A model generated the notes under the pieces. It saw nothing but the letters and a program-made list of their open reading frames with translations. It was not told where the DNA came from and did no database searches. Shown here one piece after another: positions 34,022 through 41,550 of a stretch of 64,000 nucleotides of DNA. The translations under genes and the position numbers were made by a program. Origin of the DNA: Actinomadura sp. K4S16. Its GTDB lineage: Bacteria > Actinomycetota > Actinomycetes > Streptosporangiales > Streptosporangiaceae. The stretch's first letter is position 1; every line of letters starts with the position of its first letter. The stretch lies in NCBI RefSeq assembly GCF_008327685.1, contig NZ_BDDE01000020.1:1-64000 (forward strand). Direction: 5' to 3'.

Positions 34022-35144
34022 GACCGCACAGCAGGCCGCGCCGTCGGCCGGATCGTCCTCGCCGGTCGGCTCCTACAACGAGTGGGACCCGCTGGAGGAG
34101 GTGATCGTCGGCGTGATCGACGGCGCCGCCGTCCCGCCGTGGCACCCGGCGATCGAGGCGACCGTCCCGCCCGAGGCATGGGAGTTCTACCGCCGCAACG
34201 GCGGCGGCGGCTTCCCGCAGGAGCAGGTCGAGGCGGCCCGGGAGGAGCTCGAAGGGTTCGTGGCGATCCTGGAGGGCGAGGGCGTGACGGTCCGGCGCCC
34301 CGACCCGGTCGACCAGTCCCGCCCGTTCGGGACCGCCGACTGGACGTCCACCGGCGGCTCGTCGCACACCTTCCCCCGCGACATCGCGCTCGTCGCCGGC
34401 GACCAGATCGTCGAGGCGACGATGGGCTGGCGGTCGTACTACTTCGCCACCCACCCGTTCCGGACGATCTTCAAGGACTACTTCCGGCGCGGCGCCCGGT
34501 GGGTCGCGGCGCCGAAGCCGCAGCTCACCGACGCGTCCTTCAACCCCGACTACGCCGCGGCGAAGCCGGAGACCATGTCCCTGGACGACCCGTTCCCCGA
34601 CGCGACCTCCGTCATCACGGAGTTCGAGCCGATCGTGGACGCGGGCGACTTCATGCGGTTCGGCCGCGACATCCTCGTCCAGCGCAGCCACGTCACCAAC
34701 CGGTTCGGCATCGAGTGGGTGCGGCGGCTGCTCGGCGGCGAGTTCCGGGTGCACGAGGTCGCGTTCGCCGACGACCACCCGATGCACATGAACGCCACGT
34801 TCGTCCCGCTGCGCCCCGGCCGGGTGCTGATCAACCCCGAGCGGGTGCCCGAGCTGCCGGAGATGTTCGCCGGCTGGGACACGATGGTCTGCCCCGAGCC
34901 CGCCATCCCCGCCGACCAGACGATGTACTTCTGCAGCCGGTGGATCGCGATGAACACCCTGATGCTCGACCAGGAGCGGATCTTCGTCGAGGCGCAGGAG
35001 ACCGAGCTGATGCGGGTTCTGGAGAAGGAGGGGTTCACTCCCATCCCCGTCCCGTTCCGCACGGTCAACACCTTCGGCGGCGGCTTCCACTGCGCCACCC
35101 TCGACGTCCGCCGCCGCGGCGGGCCCGAGGACTACTTCTCCTGA
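34014..35144 (+). CDS. Glycine amidinotransferase-like enzyme
   Basis: The 376-residue pentein-fold enzyme resembles L-arginine:glycine amidinotransferase throughout. The catalytic residues are C360 in FGGGFHCATLDVRRRGG, H258 in DDHPMHMNATF and D209/D212 in VDAGDFMRFGRDI; QRSHVTNRFGIEWVRRL matches the same core. It moves an amidino group from arginine to an amine, releasing ornithine and creating a new guanidine. In this cluster it could make the guanidino substrate that the methyltransferase and diiron enzymes modify, or cap an amine of the product. The ATG overlaps the HDO-2 stop. StrB-type streptomycin enzymes are relatives, but no aminoglycoside genes are present. Confidence 0.93.
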   Translation: MTETAQQAAPSAGSSSPVGSYNEWDPLEEVIVGVIDGAAVPPWHPAIEATVPPEAWEFYRRNGGGGFPQEQVEAAREELEGFVAILEGEGVTVRRPDPVDQSRPFGTADWTSTGGSSHTFPRDIALVAGDQIVEATMGWRSYYFATHPFRTIFKDYFRRGARWVAAPKPQLTDASFNPDYAAAKPETMSLDDPFPDATSVITEFEPIVDAGDFMRFGRDILVQRSHVTNRFGIEWVRRLLGGEFRVHEVAFADDHPMHMNATFVPLRPGRVLINPERVPELPEMFAGWDTMVCPEPAIPADQTMYFCSRWIAMNTLMLDQERIFVEAQETELMRVLEKEGFTPIPVPFRTVNTFGGGFHCATLDVRRRGGPEDYFS

Positions 35145-35165
35145 CAACCTGCGATCGAGGTCCGC

Positions 35166-36434
35166 ATGTCCTATGACCCGCCCGCGGGCGATGAGCGTCC
35201 GCTCCTTCTCCTGGTCGCGAGCAGCTACTGGGTCTACCGCGAGTACATCCTGAAGTCGGTGTCGCAGCGGTACCGGCTGTGGCTGCTCAACCCGACCCCG
35301 GCGAGCTGGGAGGAGCCCTACATCGCCGGGCACACCGTCGTCGACTGCCTCGACCTGGACAAGCTGACGGCGGCGGCGCGCGATGTGGCCCGCGACCACG
35401 AGGTCGCCGGCGTGTTCTGCTACGACGAGGTCTACATCGAGGCGTCCGCGCACCTCAGCGCTGTGCTCGGGTTCCCCGTCCTCGACCCCGGCGCGGTAGC
35501 GCGCTGCCGGGACAAGTCCGCCACGCGGGAGGCGCTGCGGGACGCCGGGTTCCCGCAGCCCGCGTCCCGCGCCGTGTCGTCGCTGGAGGAGGCGCGCGCG
35601 TTCGCCGGCGAGATCGGCTACCCGGTCATCGTCAAGCCGCGCAACCTCGGCGGCAGCCTCGGCCTCAGCAAGGTCGAGAAGCCCGAGGAGCTGGAGGCCG
35701 CGTTCGCGCTCACCGACGGGACGCGGCTCGGCGGCATCCGCCAGTTCGACGACTACGTGGTCGTCGAGGAGTTCCTCGAGGGCCCGGAGATCTCCGTCGA
35801 GTGCGTCCTGTTCCGGGGGGAGTGCACGCCGCTGATCGTGGCGCGCAAGGTCCTCGGCGGCAGCGGCACCCTGGCGTTCGAGGAGATCGGCCATGACGTC
35901 GACGCCGGCGACCCGCTGCTGTCCGACGCCGGTTTCCGCGACATGCTCGCCCGCGTCCACGCGGCGGTCGGGTTCACCGACGGGTACACGCACATCGAGT
36001 TCAAGCTGACCCCGGACGGCGCGAAGCACGTCATCGAGATCAACGTCCGGCTCGGCGGGGGGATGATCCCCTACCTCGGGCTGCTGACGTCCGGTGTCGA
36101 CGGGCCGCTGGCCGCGGCCGACGTGGTGGCGGGCCGCCGGCCGGACGTGGCGTTCCCGAAGCCGCCCAAGGCGGCGTCCATCCGGTTCGCCTATCCCCCG
36201 TACGACATGGAGATCACCTCGGCGACCGTGGACAGGGAGCCGATGCGCCCGCCGGTCGCCGAGGTGGAGCTCGCCGTGCAGCCGGGCTGGCAGGTGCGGC
36301 TGCCGCCGAACGGGCTGGCCCGCTGCGGCTACGTGATCGCGGTCGCGGAGACGCTGGAGCGGACCCGCGCCGCGATCCCGGACGCCGGGCGGTACTTCAC
36401 GTTCGAGGGCACCCCGCTGGAGCAGGCGCCATGA
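35166..36434 (+). CDS. ATP-grasp carboxylate-amine ligase (1)
   Basis: The 422-residue ATP-grasp enzyme has a preATP-grasp region with LLLVASSYWVYREYI, the ATP-binding lobe VIVKPRNLGGSLGLSKVEKP (residues ~155-175), DDYVVVEEFLEGPEISVECV and the Mg-binding IEFKLTPDGAKHVIEINVRL (~280-300), followed by GGGMIPYLGLLTSGVD. This is the BacD / L-amino-acid ligase / carbamoyl-synthase-like type that activates a carboxylate as acyl-phosphate for amide formation. It lies 21 bases after the amidinotransferase and overlaps the MFS start (ATGA). It is one of three ligases that could assemble a small peptide without an NRPS. Confidence 0.92.
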   Translation: MSYDPPAGDERPLLLLVASSYWVYREYILKSVSQRYRLWLLNPTPASWEEPYIAGHTVVDCLDLDKLTAAARDVARDHEVAGVFCYDEVYIEASAHLSAVLGFPVLDPGAVARCRDKSATREALRDAGFPQPASRAVSSLEEARAFAGEIGYPVIVKPRNLGGSLGLSKVEKPEELEAAFALTDGTRLGGIRQFDDYVVVEEFLEGPEISVECVLFRGECTPLIVARKVLGGSGTLAFEEIGHDVDAGDPLLSDAGFRDMLARVHAAVGFTDGYTHIEFKLTPDGAKHVIEINVRLGGGMIPYLGLLTSGVDGPLAAADVVAGRRPDVAFPKPPKAASIRFAYPPYDMEITSATVDREPMRPPVAEVELAVQPGWQVRLPPNGLARCGYVIAVAETLERTRAAIPDAGRYFTFEGTPLEQAP

Positions 36435-37687
36435 CGTCCGCGGAGCACCCGACGATCCTCGCGACGCTGCGCGAGATGAGCGGGACGGTCCGGATCCTGG
36501 TCCTCGGGAACCTGATCAGCAATCTGGCGGCGTTCCTCAACGCGTTCCTCGTGCTGTTCCTGACCAGCGAGGGCTTCAGCGCGTGGGAGAGCGGCGTCGT
36601 GCTGACCGCGCTCATGATCGGCCGGATCTCCGGGTCGGCGGTGGGCGGCGCCGCTGCGGACCGCGTCGGGTACCGGTGGGTCATCGTCGGCTCCATGGCG
36701 GGCACGGCGGTGCTCACCGCGGCCCTCGTGCACGTGCCGAACATGTGGGTCGGCGCCCTCGTCGCCGGGGGAGCGGGGCTGACCGCGACGGCGTACCGCC
36801 CGGCGGCGATGGCGTGGGTGGTCGAGCTGACGCCGAAGGACCGGCACGTGATGGTCTTCTCGGTGCTGCGGCTGACCTTCAACGTCGGCTCGACGGTCGG
36901 CCCGATGGGCGCCGCGCTGCTGCTGACCTACGCGTCCTACGGCGCGCTCTTCTACGTGGACGCGGCGACGTCGCTGGCGTTCGGCGTGGTCGCCTACCTG
37001 GCGCTGCGGTCGGACGCCGAGCCCGAGGCCGCCGGCGGCGGGTCCGGCAAGGACCGCGCCGGCTACGGGCAGGTGCTGGCCGACCGGCGGTTCATGCTCG
37101 TCGTGCTCGGCCTCTTCCTCACCGCGATGACCTACATCCAGTCGTCGGCCGCCCTGCCTCTGTTCGTGACGGGCTCGGGCCACGACGAGCGGGTGTTCGC
37201 GATGCTGCTGACCGTCAACGGCGGCATCGTCATCGCCTTCGAGGTGCTGCTGTCCAAGTGGCTGCAGCGCCTGCCGATCGGGGTGCCGATGACGCTCGGC
37301 ATGGCGATGCTCGGCGCCGGACATCTGGTCTACACCGGCCCCACGCCGGTGGCGCTGCTCCTCCTCGCGACGGTCGTGTGGACGTTCGGGGAGATCATCG
37401 CGGCGCCGTCCATGATGGCCTACCCCGGCCTCGTCGCGCCGACCGCGCTGCGCGCCCGCTACATCGCGGCGGCGACCATCCCGCAGCAGGTCGGCTACGC
37501 CGTCGGACCCATGATCGGTGTCGCGGCGTGGCACGCGTGGGGCTCGGGCGTCTGGGTGCTGACCGGGGCGTTCGGGCTCGTGGGCGCCGCGGCGGTGGCC
37601 GCGGGCGCCGGGCTGGGGCGGCGGCGCCCGGCCGAGGAGCCCGGCCCGGCCCTGGAGCCGGCCGCCGCGGCCGAGGCCGGCGATTGA
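36431..37687 (+). CDS. MFS exporter of the cluster
   Basis: The 418-residue protein has twelve predicted membrane helices. The loop between helices 2 and 3 carries GGAAADRVGYRWVIVGSM, the MFS signature region. The C-terminal tail is Ala/Glu-rich and cytoplasmic. It starts within the ATP-grasp stop codon, so it is made as part of the operon. It most likely exports the cluster product and gives self-protection. The neighbours differ from those of the unrelated MFS at 3022. Confidence 0.92.
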   Translation: MTSAEHPTILATLREMSGTVRILVLGNLISNLAAFLNAFLVLFLTSEGFSAWESGVVLTALMIGRISGSAVGGAAADRVGYRWVIVGSMAGTAVLTAALVHVPNMWVGALVAGGAGLTATAYRPAAMAWVVELTPKDRHVMVFSVLRLTFNVGSTVGPMGAALLLTYASYGALFYVDAATSLAFGVVAYLALRSDAEPEAAGGGSGKDRAGYGQVLADRRFMLVVLGLFLTAMTYIQSSAALPLFVTGSGHDERVFAMLLTVNGGIVIAFEVLLSKWLQRLPIGVPMTLGMAMLGAGHLVYTGPTPVALLLLATVVWTFGEIIAAPSMMAYPGLVAPTALRARYIAAATIPQQVGYAVGPMIGVAAWHAWGSGVWVLTGAFGLVGAAAVAAGAGLGRRRPAEEPGPALEPAAAAEAGD

Positions 37688-37779
37688 GGCGGGACGACAC
37701 GGCACGGACGACGGCGGCGGCGCCCGCGAGGACGACCCCCGCGCAACGAACGGAACGACCGAAACAGAAGGTGACCACC

Positions 37780-39045
37780 ATGGACAAGCCAGTCGTCGCA
37801 ATCGTGCGGCCCTTCACCTCCGCGGCGATGGTCGCTCCCGCGCTCCGGGAGGCGGGGTTCAGCCCGGTGGCCGTGATGGACTACACGGGACCCGCGCTCG
37901 CGCCGCTGCACTCCTCGCACGACCCGGGCAACTACGACGCGGTCATCAACCACCACGGCGACATGGCCGAGACGATCGCCCGGCTCGGCGCGCTGAAGCC
38001 GATCGCCGTCATCCCCGGCGTCGAGGCGGCGCTGCGGCTCGCGCAGGAGTGCTCGGACGCCCTCGCGCCGGATTTCTCCAACGTCCCGGAGCTGGTCGAC
38101 GCCCGGCGGCACAAGTACCTCATGCACCAGGCCCTGGCCGAGGCGGGGCTGCCCGTCCCCCGGCAGATCTCCACGACCGACCCCGACGAGGTCGCCGCCT
38201 GGATCGAGCGGGAGGGTCTCGCCGGAAAGGACCTCGTCGTCAAGCCGCCGACGAGCGCCGGAACCGTCGGGGTCAGCCGCGCGCCCGGCGGGCAGGGGTG
38301 GCGCGAGCAGTTCACGGCCATGCTCGGCACCCGAGACAAGCTCGACGTGCTGGCCGAGGAGGTCCTCGTCCAGGAGATGATGACCGGCACCGAGTACGCC
38401 ATCGACACCGTCAGCCACGACGGCCGGCACTCGATCACCGACATCATCCGGTACCGGCGGGTCCCGTTCGGCGAGGGCATCGCGGTGTACGACTTCGTCG
38501 AGTGGCTCCCCTACGACACCGACGCCTACGGCGAGCTGATCGACTACGGGCTCGCCGCGCTGGACGCGGTGGGGCTGCGCAACTGGGCGGCGCACACCGA
38601 GATCATGATGACCCCGGACGGGCCGCGCCTGCTGGAGGTCAACGCGCGGCTGGCCGGCGCGGGCAACCCCGCGGTGACCGAGATCGCCACCGGGGAGAGC
38701 CAGGTCACGAGGATCGTGGACGTGTGCCGCGGCCTCGGCCCGCAGGTGCCGCCCGGCTACACGCTGCGCCGCAACGTCATGGCCGTGTTCCTCATGTCGC
38801 ATTCCACCGGGATCGTGCGCAACGCCGAGATCTACGACCAGGCGCGCGACCTGCCCAGCTACCACTCGCCGGTGCACCTGGTGAGCACCGGCGACCGCGT
38901 CGACGCCAGCACGGACCTGTTCGCGAGCATGACGATGGGCTACATCATCCTCGCCCACGAGGACGCCGAGCAGATCTACGCCGACCGCGAGGTCATCCGC
39001 AAGATCGAGAAGGACCTGGTCGTGGACGTGGAGGAGACCGCCTGA
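37780..39045 (+). CDS. ATP-grasp carboxylate-amine ligase (2)
   Basis: The 421-residue protein starts at ATG 37780 after AGAAGGTG. Its N-terminus (KPVVAIVRPFTSAAMVAPAL) is the preATP-grasp Rossmann lobe. ATP-grasp motifs are RRHKYLMHQALAEAGLPVPR, LVVKPPTSAGTVGVSRAPGG and VLVQEMMTGTEYAIDTVSHD, with the metal/phosphate site in HTEIMMTPDGPRLLEVNARL. It resembles the L-amino-acid ligase class and differs clearly from ligase 1 in the middle region. It follows the MFS gene by 92 bases and overlaps ligase 3 (TGATG). It should form an amide between an arginine-derived acid and an amine. Confidence 0.92.
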   Translation: MDKPVVAIVRPFTSAAMVAPALREAGFSPVAVMDYTGPALAPLHSSHDPGNYDAVINHHGDMAETIARLGALKPIAVIPGVEAALRLAQECSDALAPDFSNVPELVDARRHKYLMHQALAEAGLPVPRQISTTDPDEVAAWIEREGLAGKDLVVKPPTSAGTVGVSRAPGGQGWREQFTAMLGTRDKLDVLAEEVLVQEMMTGTEYAIDTVSHDGRHSITDIIRYRRVPFGEGIAVYDFVEWLPYDTDAYGELIDYGLAALDAVGLRNWAAHTEIMMTPDGPRLLEVNARLAGAGNPAVTEIATGESQVTRIVDVCRGLGPQVPPGYTLRRNVMAVFLMSHSTGIVRNAEIYDQARDLPSYHSPVHLVSTGDRVDASTDLFASMTMGYIILAHEDAEQIYADREVIRKIEKDLVVDVEETA

Positions 39046-40328
39046 TGGTCACCGCGAAGTACATGGCGGCGGCCGCCGAGGGGCCCCTGCGCGACGTCAT
39101 GTCGGAGGTCGAGTTCCCGCCCGTGTTCGGCCAGGCGTGGGGCAAGTACCTGGGGACGCGGCCGCTGCTGTCGTCGGAGGCGCGGACGCGCCAGGCCGCG
39201 GACGACCTGGCCGGGCTGTTCCGGCTGATGGCGTCCCTGCCGGACCGGCTGTTCGACGGCGACCGCCGCAAGTTCTGCGCCGCGATCGGAGCGGACGCGC
39301 GCCGCACCGACCTCATGACCCGGTTCGACGCGGAGCCCGTCCTGTGGGGTCGGGCCGATCTCTACGACGACGGCTCGCAGTTCCGGCTGCTGGAGTTCAA
39401 CATCGGCAGCGAACTCGGCGGCGTCGACATGAGCGAGGTCAACCGCACCCTGCTCGGCCACATGGAGTTCGCCGCGTTCGCCGACGAGCACGGCCTGTCG
39501 AGCGTCGACACTCCGGCGGCCATAGCGCGGCATTTCGTCGAGGCCACGCAGAAGGAGGCGCCCGTCGTCGCCACGCTTGAGGCCGTCGACGGGATGGCGG
39601 CGTACGAGGGGCTGCACCGCTCCTTCCAGGAGTCGATGAAGCGGTGCGGCATCGAGCTGCTCATCGGCGAAGTGCACCAGGTGCAGGAGAGGGACGGCCG
39701 GCTGTACCTGCACGACCGCCCGATCGACCTCGTCCTGCGGTACTTCTCCGCCCACCAGATGGCGAGGGACCCGCGCAACGACGAGCCCGTCGAGACCATC
39801 ATGCGCGCCTACGAGGAGGGCAGGGTCGTCCTGTGGACCCCCCTGACGGCGTCCATGTTCAGCTACAAGAGCTGCCTGCCTCTCGTCTCCGATCCGGCCA
39901 TGCGCGCGGACCTGTCGCCGGACGAGAACGCCCTGATCGACCGGATCCTGCCGTGGACGCGCACCCTCACCCCTGACCTCGCCGACCAGGTCCGCGCCGA
40001 GCGGGAGGAGCTGATCCTCAAGCCGGTCGCGGGCCTTTCGGGACGGGGCGTCCGCGCGGGCTGGGACCAGACCGACCGCGAGTGGGCCGAGACGGTCGCC
40101 GACTGCCTGAAGGAGGACTACATCGTCCAGCGCCGCGTCGTCCCCGTGAGCGAGCCGATGCTCAACGCGGAGACCGGCGCGGTCGAGGACTGGATCGCCG
40201 TCTGGGGCCTCTTCGTCTTTCCGGACGGCTACGGCGGCGCGTTCTGCCGGACCGTCCCCTCCGGCGGGGCGTCCGTCGTCAACCTCGGCACCAAGGGCGC
40301 GAGGATGACCTCGGCGTTCCACTACTGA
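39045..40328 (+). CDS. Circularly permuted ATP-grasp-like ligase (3)
   Basis: The 427-residue protein starts at the ATG overlapping the previous stop. The motif order differs from ligases 1 and 2: an early FRLLEFNIGSELGGVDMSEV (residues ~110-130) acts as the acidic/Mg segment and a late EELILKPVAGLSGRGVRAGW (~320-340) as the ATP-binding loop, the order of circularly permuted ATP-grasp / glutathionylspermidine-synthase-like enzymes. It ends with CRTVPSGGASVVNLGTKGAR. It probably forms an amide bond; the substrate is unknown. It is the last gene of the cluster and is followed by a terminator. Confidence 0.8.
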   Translation: MVTAKYMAAAAEGPLRDVMSEVEFPPVFGQAWGKYLGTRPLLSSEARTRQAADDLAGLFRLMASLPDRLFDGDRRKFCAAIGADARRTDLMTRFDAEPVLWGRADLYDDGSQFRLLEFNIGSELGGVDMSEVNRTLLGHMEFAAFADEHGLSSVDTPAAIARHFVEATQKEAPVVATLEAVDGMAAYEGLHRSFQESMKRCGIELLIGEVHQVQERDGRLYLHDRPIDLVLRYFSAHQMARDPRNDEPVETIMRAYEEGRVVLWTPLTASMFSYKSCLPLVSDPAMRADLSPDENALIDRILPWTRTLTPDLADQVRAEREELILKPVAGLSGRGVRAGWDQTDREWAETVADCLKEDYIVQRRVVPVSEPMLNAETGAVEDWIAVWGLFVFPDGYGGAFCRTVPSGGASVVNLGTKGARMTSAFHY

Positions 40329-40337
40329 TCCCCGGGG

Positions 40338-40394
40338 GAGCGCCGCGGGTCCGGCTTTGCAATGCGTGCCAGATTCGCGGCGCTCTCCTTTTTG
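40338..40394 (+). terminator. Terminator ending the SznF-like cluster
   Basis: GAGCGCCGCG (40338-40347) pairs perfectly with CGCGGCGCTC (40376-40385) across a 28-base loop, and the right arm is followed by TCCTTTTTG. The stem and T-run nine bases after the last cluster stop mark the operon end. Confidence 0.8.
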
Positions 40395-40470
40395 TCCATT
40401 TTCGCTATTTCTGGGCGGCGGAGGCCTGGTTAGCATCACGCTGCCACCCTCACCGGAGAGGACCCCCGCC

Positions 40471-41349
40471 ATGCACAGACGCATTCTCGGAGTGCTCGCC
40501 GCGGCCGCCGTCGGCGCCGCGGCCCTGACCGCCGGCGCCTCCACCGCCTCCGCGGCCGCCACCGTCTCCGTCGCCGCCGCCGCTCCCGCGCGCCCGGCCC
40601 CGCTCAAGGCCGTCGACTTCACCGGGATCGTCGCCCTCAGCAACTGCTCCGGCTCGCTGGTCCGCACCCCGACCGCCGCCGACAGCGACCCGGCGCTCGT
40701 GCTCACCAACGGCCACTGCTACGAGGGCGGCATGCCGAGCGCCGGCCAGGTGATCACGAACCGCCCGTCCAGCCGCACGTTCAAGCTGCTCAACTCCAGC
40801 GGGTCGGGCACGCTCGGCACCCTGCGCGCCACGACGGTGCTGTACTCCACGATGACCGACACCGACGTGACCCTGTACAAGCTCAACCGGAGCTACGCGA
40901 GCATCCAGCAGTCCTACCGGACGCCGGCGCTCCAGCTCTCGCTCGACCACCCCACCGCCGGTGCCGACGTGCGCGTGGTCTCCGGCTACTGGCGCAAGAT
41001 CTACTCCTGCGCCATCGACGGGTTCGCCTACCGCGTCCGCGAAGGGGAGTGGACGTGGAAGGACTCGATCCGCTACACCCCCGAATGCGACGTCATCGGC
41101 GGCACGTCGGGCTCCCCGCTCGTCGACGCCTCGACCGGCAAGGTCGTCGGCGCGAACAACACCATCAACGAGGACGGCGGCCGCTGCACGCTGAACAACC
41201 CGTGCGAGGTCGACGAGTCCGGCAACATCACGGTGCACCCGCACATCGGCTACGCCCAGGAGACCTACATCCTGGCCGCCTGCATCGGCCCCGGCAGCGT
41301 CCTCGACTTCAACCGCCCGGGCTGCCTGGTCCCGCGCCCCACTGGCTGA
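40471..41349 (+). CDS. Secreted trypsin-like serine protease
   Basis: The 292-residue protein has a signal peptide (MHRRILGVLAAAAVGAAALT, then AGASTASAA). The catalytic triad is His in LTNGHCYEGG, Asp in TMTDTDVTLYKL and Ser in VIGGTSGSPLVDASTGKVVG. The start at ATG 40471 has GGAGAGGA upstream; the frame before it is open but lacks a signal sequence. It is monocistronic, with terminators on both sides, so it is probably not part of the preceding cluster. Four cysteines near the C-terminus may form disulfides. It likely acts outside the cell; the substrate is unknown. Confidence 0.9.
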   Translation: MHRRILGVLAAAAVGAAALTAGASTASAAATVSVAAAAPARPAPLKAVDFTGIVALSNCSGSLVRTPTAADSDPALVLTNGHCYEGGMPSAGQVITNRPSSRTFKLLNSSGSGTLGTLRATTVLYSTMTDTDVTLYKLNRSYASIQQSYRTPALQLSLDHPTAGADVRVVSGYWRKIYSCAIDGFAYRVREGEWTWKDSIRYTPECDVIGGTSGSPLVDASTGKVVGANNTINEDGGRCTLNNPCEVDESGNITVHPHIGYAQETYILAACIGPGSVLDFNRPGCLVPRPTG

Positions 41350-41397
41350 CCCGCCGCCGCGCTCACGCGGCCGCGACACCGAACGCAAACCTGCCCT

Positions 41398-41432
41398 GGA
41401 CGGGGCGGCGCACCCCTCGCGCCGCCCCGTCC
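41398..41432 (+). terminator. Hairpin after the secreted protease
   Basis: GGACGGGGCGGCGC - ACCCCTC - GCGCCGCCCCGTCC is a perfect 14-bp stem ~50 bases after the protease stop. It separates that gene from the cyd operon. Confidence 0.85.
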
Positions 41433-41471
41433 GGCCGTGTCCGGGGCGAGTGACCCAACTAACGACCGCTC

Positions 41472-41529
41472 GTAGTACTACAGCTCGTAGTATTTCTGAC
41501 AGGATGTAGTACTACAGCTTGTAGTACTT
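41472..41529 (+). promoter_or_regulatory. Duplicated TACTAC-N5-GTAGTA operator before cydA
   Basis: Two copies, GTAGTACTACAGCTCGTAGTA (from 41472, shown with no more than its core here: TACTAC-AGCTC-GTAGTA) and the second from 41506 with core TACTAC-AGCTT-GTAGTA, are direct repeats 34 bases apart. Each holds a perfect 10-bp palindrome GTAGTACTAC and an inverted repeat with a five-base spacer. The AT content stands out. TACTAC/GTAGTA dyads resemble operators of the BlaI/MecI/CopY repressor family. No Rex consensus (TTGTG..CACAA) is seen. Confidence 0.75.
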
Positions 41530-41550
41530 GAGCGGGAGAGGCCTGCGCCC

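Noticed and set aside
36583..37779. In-frame upstream extension that would fuse ATP-grasp ligase 2 to a 400-residue N-terminus
   Set aside because: The extension is antiphase to the MFS gene and has shadow-frame composition. The ATG at 37780 has a good ribosome binding site and gives the normal family length.
29534..40328. Streptozotocin-type N-nitrosourea cluster
   Set aside because: The cupin metal ligands needed for nitrosourea formation are not complete in either SznF-like protein, and the amidinotransferase, Rieske and three ATP-grasp genes are not part of what I know of that pathway. Relationship is kept, product identity is not claimed.
40471..41349. Secreted protease as part of the SznF-like cluster
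   Set aside because: A T-tailed terminator separates it, it has its own ribosome site and leader, and it has no logical role in guanidine chemistry.
41472..41529. CRISPR array (regularly spaced repeats before cydA)
   Set aside because: There are only two copies, they are short and palindromic, and no cas genes are nearby. An operator is the better reading.
41433..41550. Rex binding site before cydA
   Set aside because: I looked for TTGTG-N8-CACAA and found nothing close; the only strong signals are the TACTAC/GTAGTA dyads.
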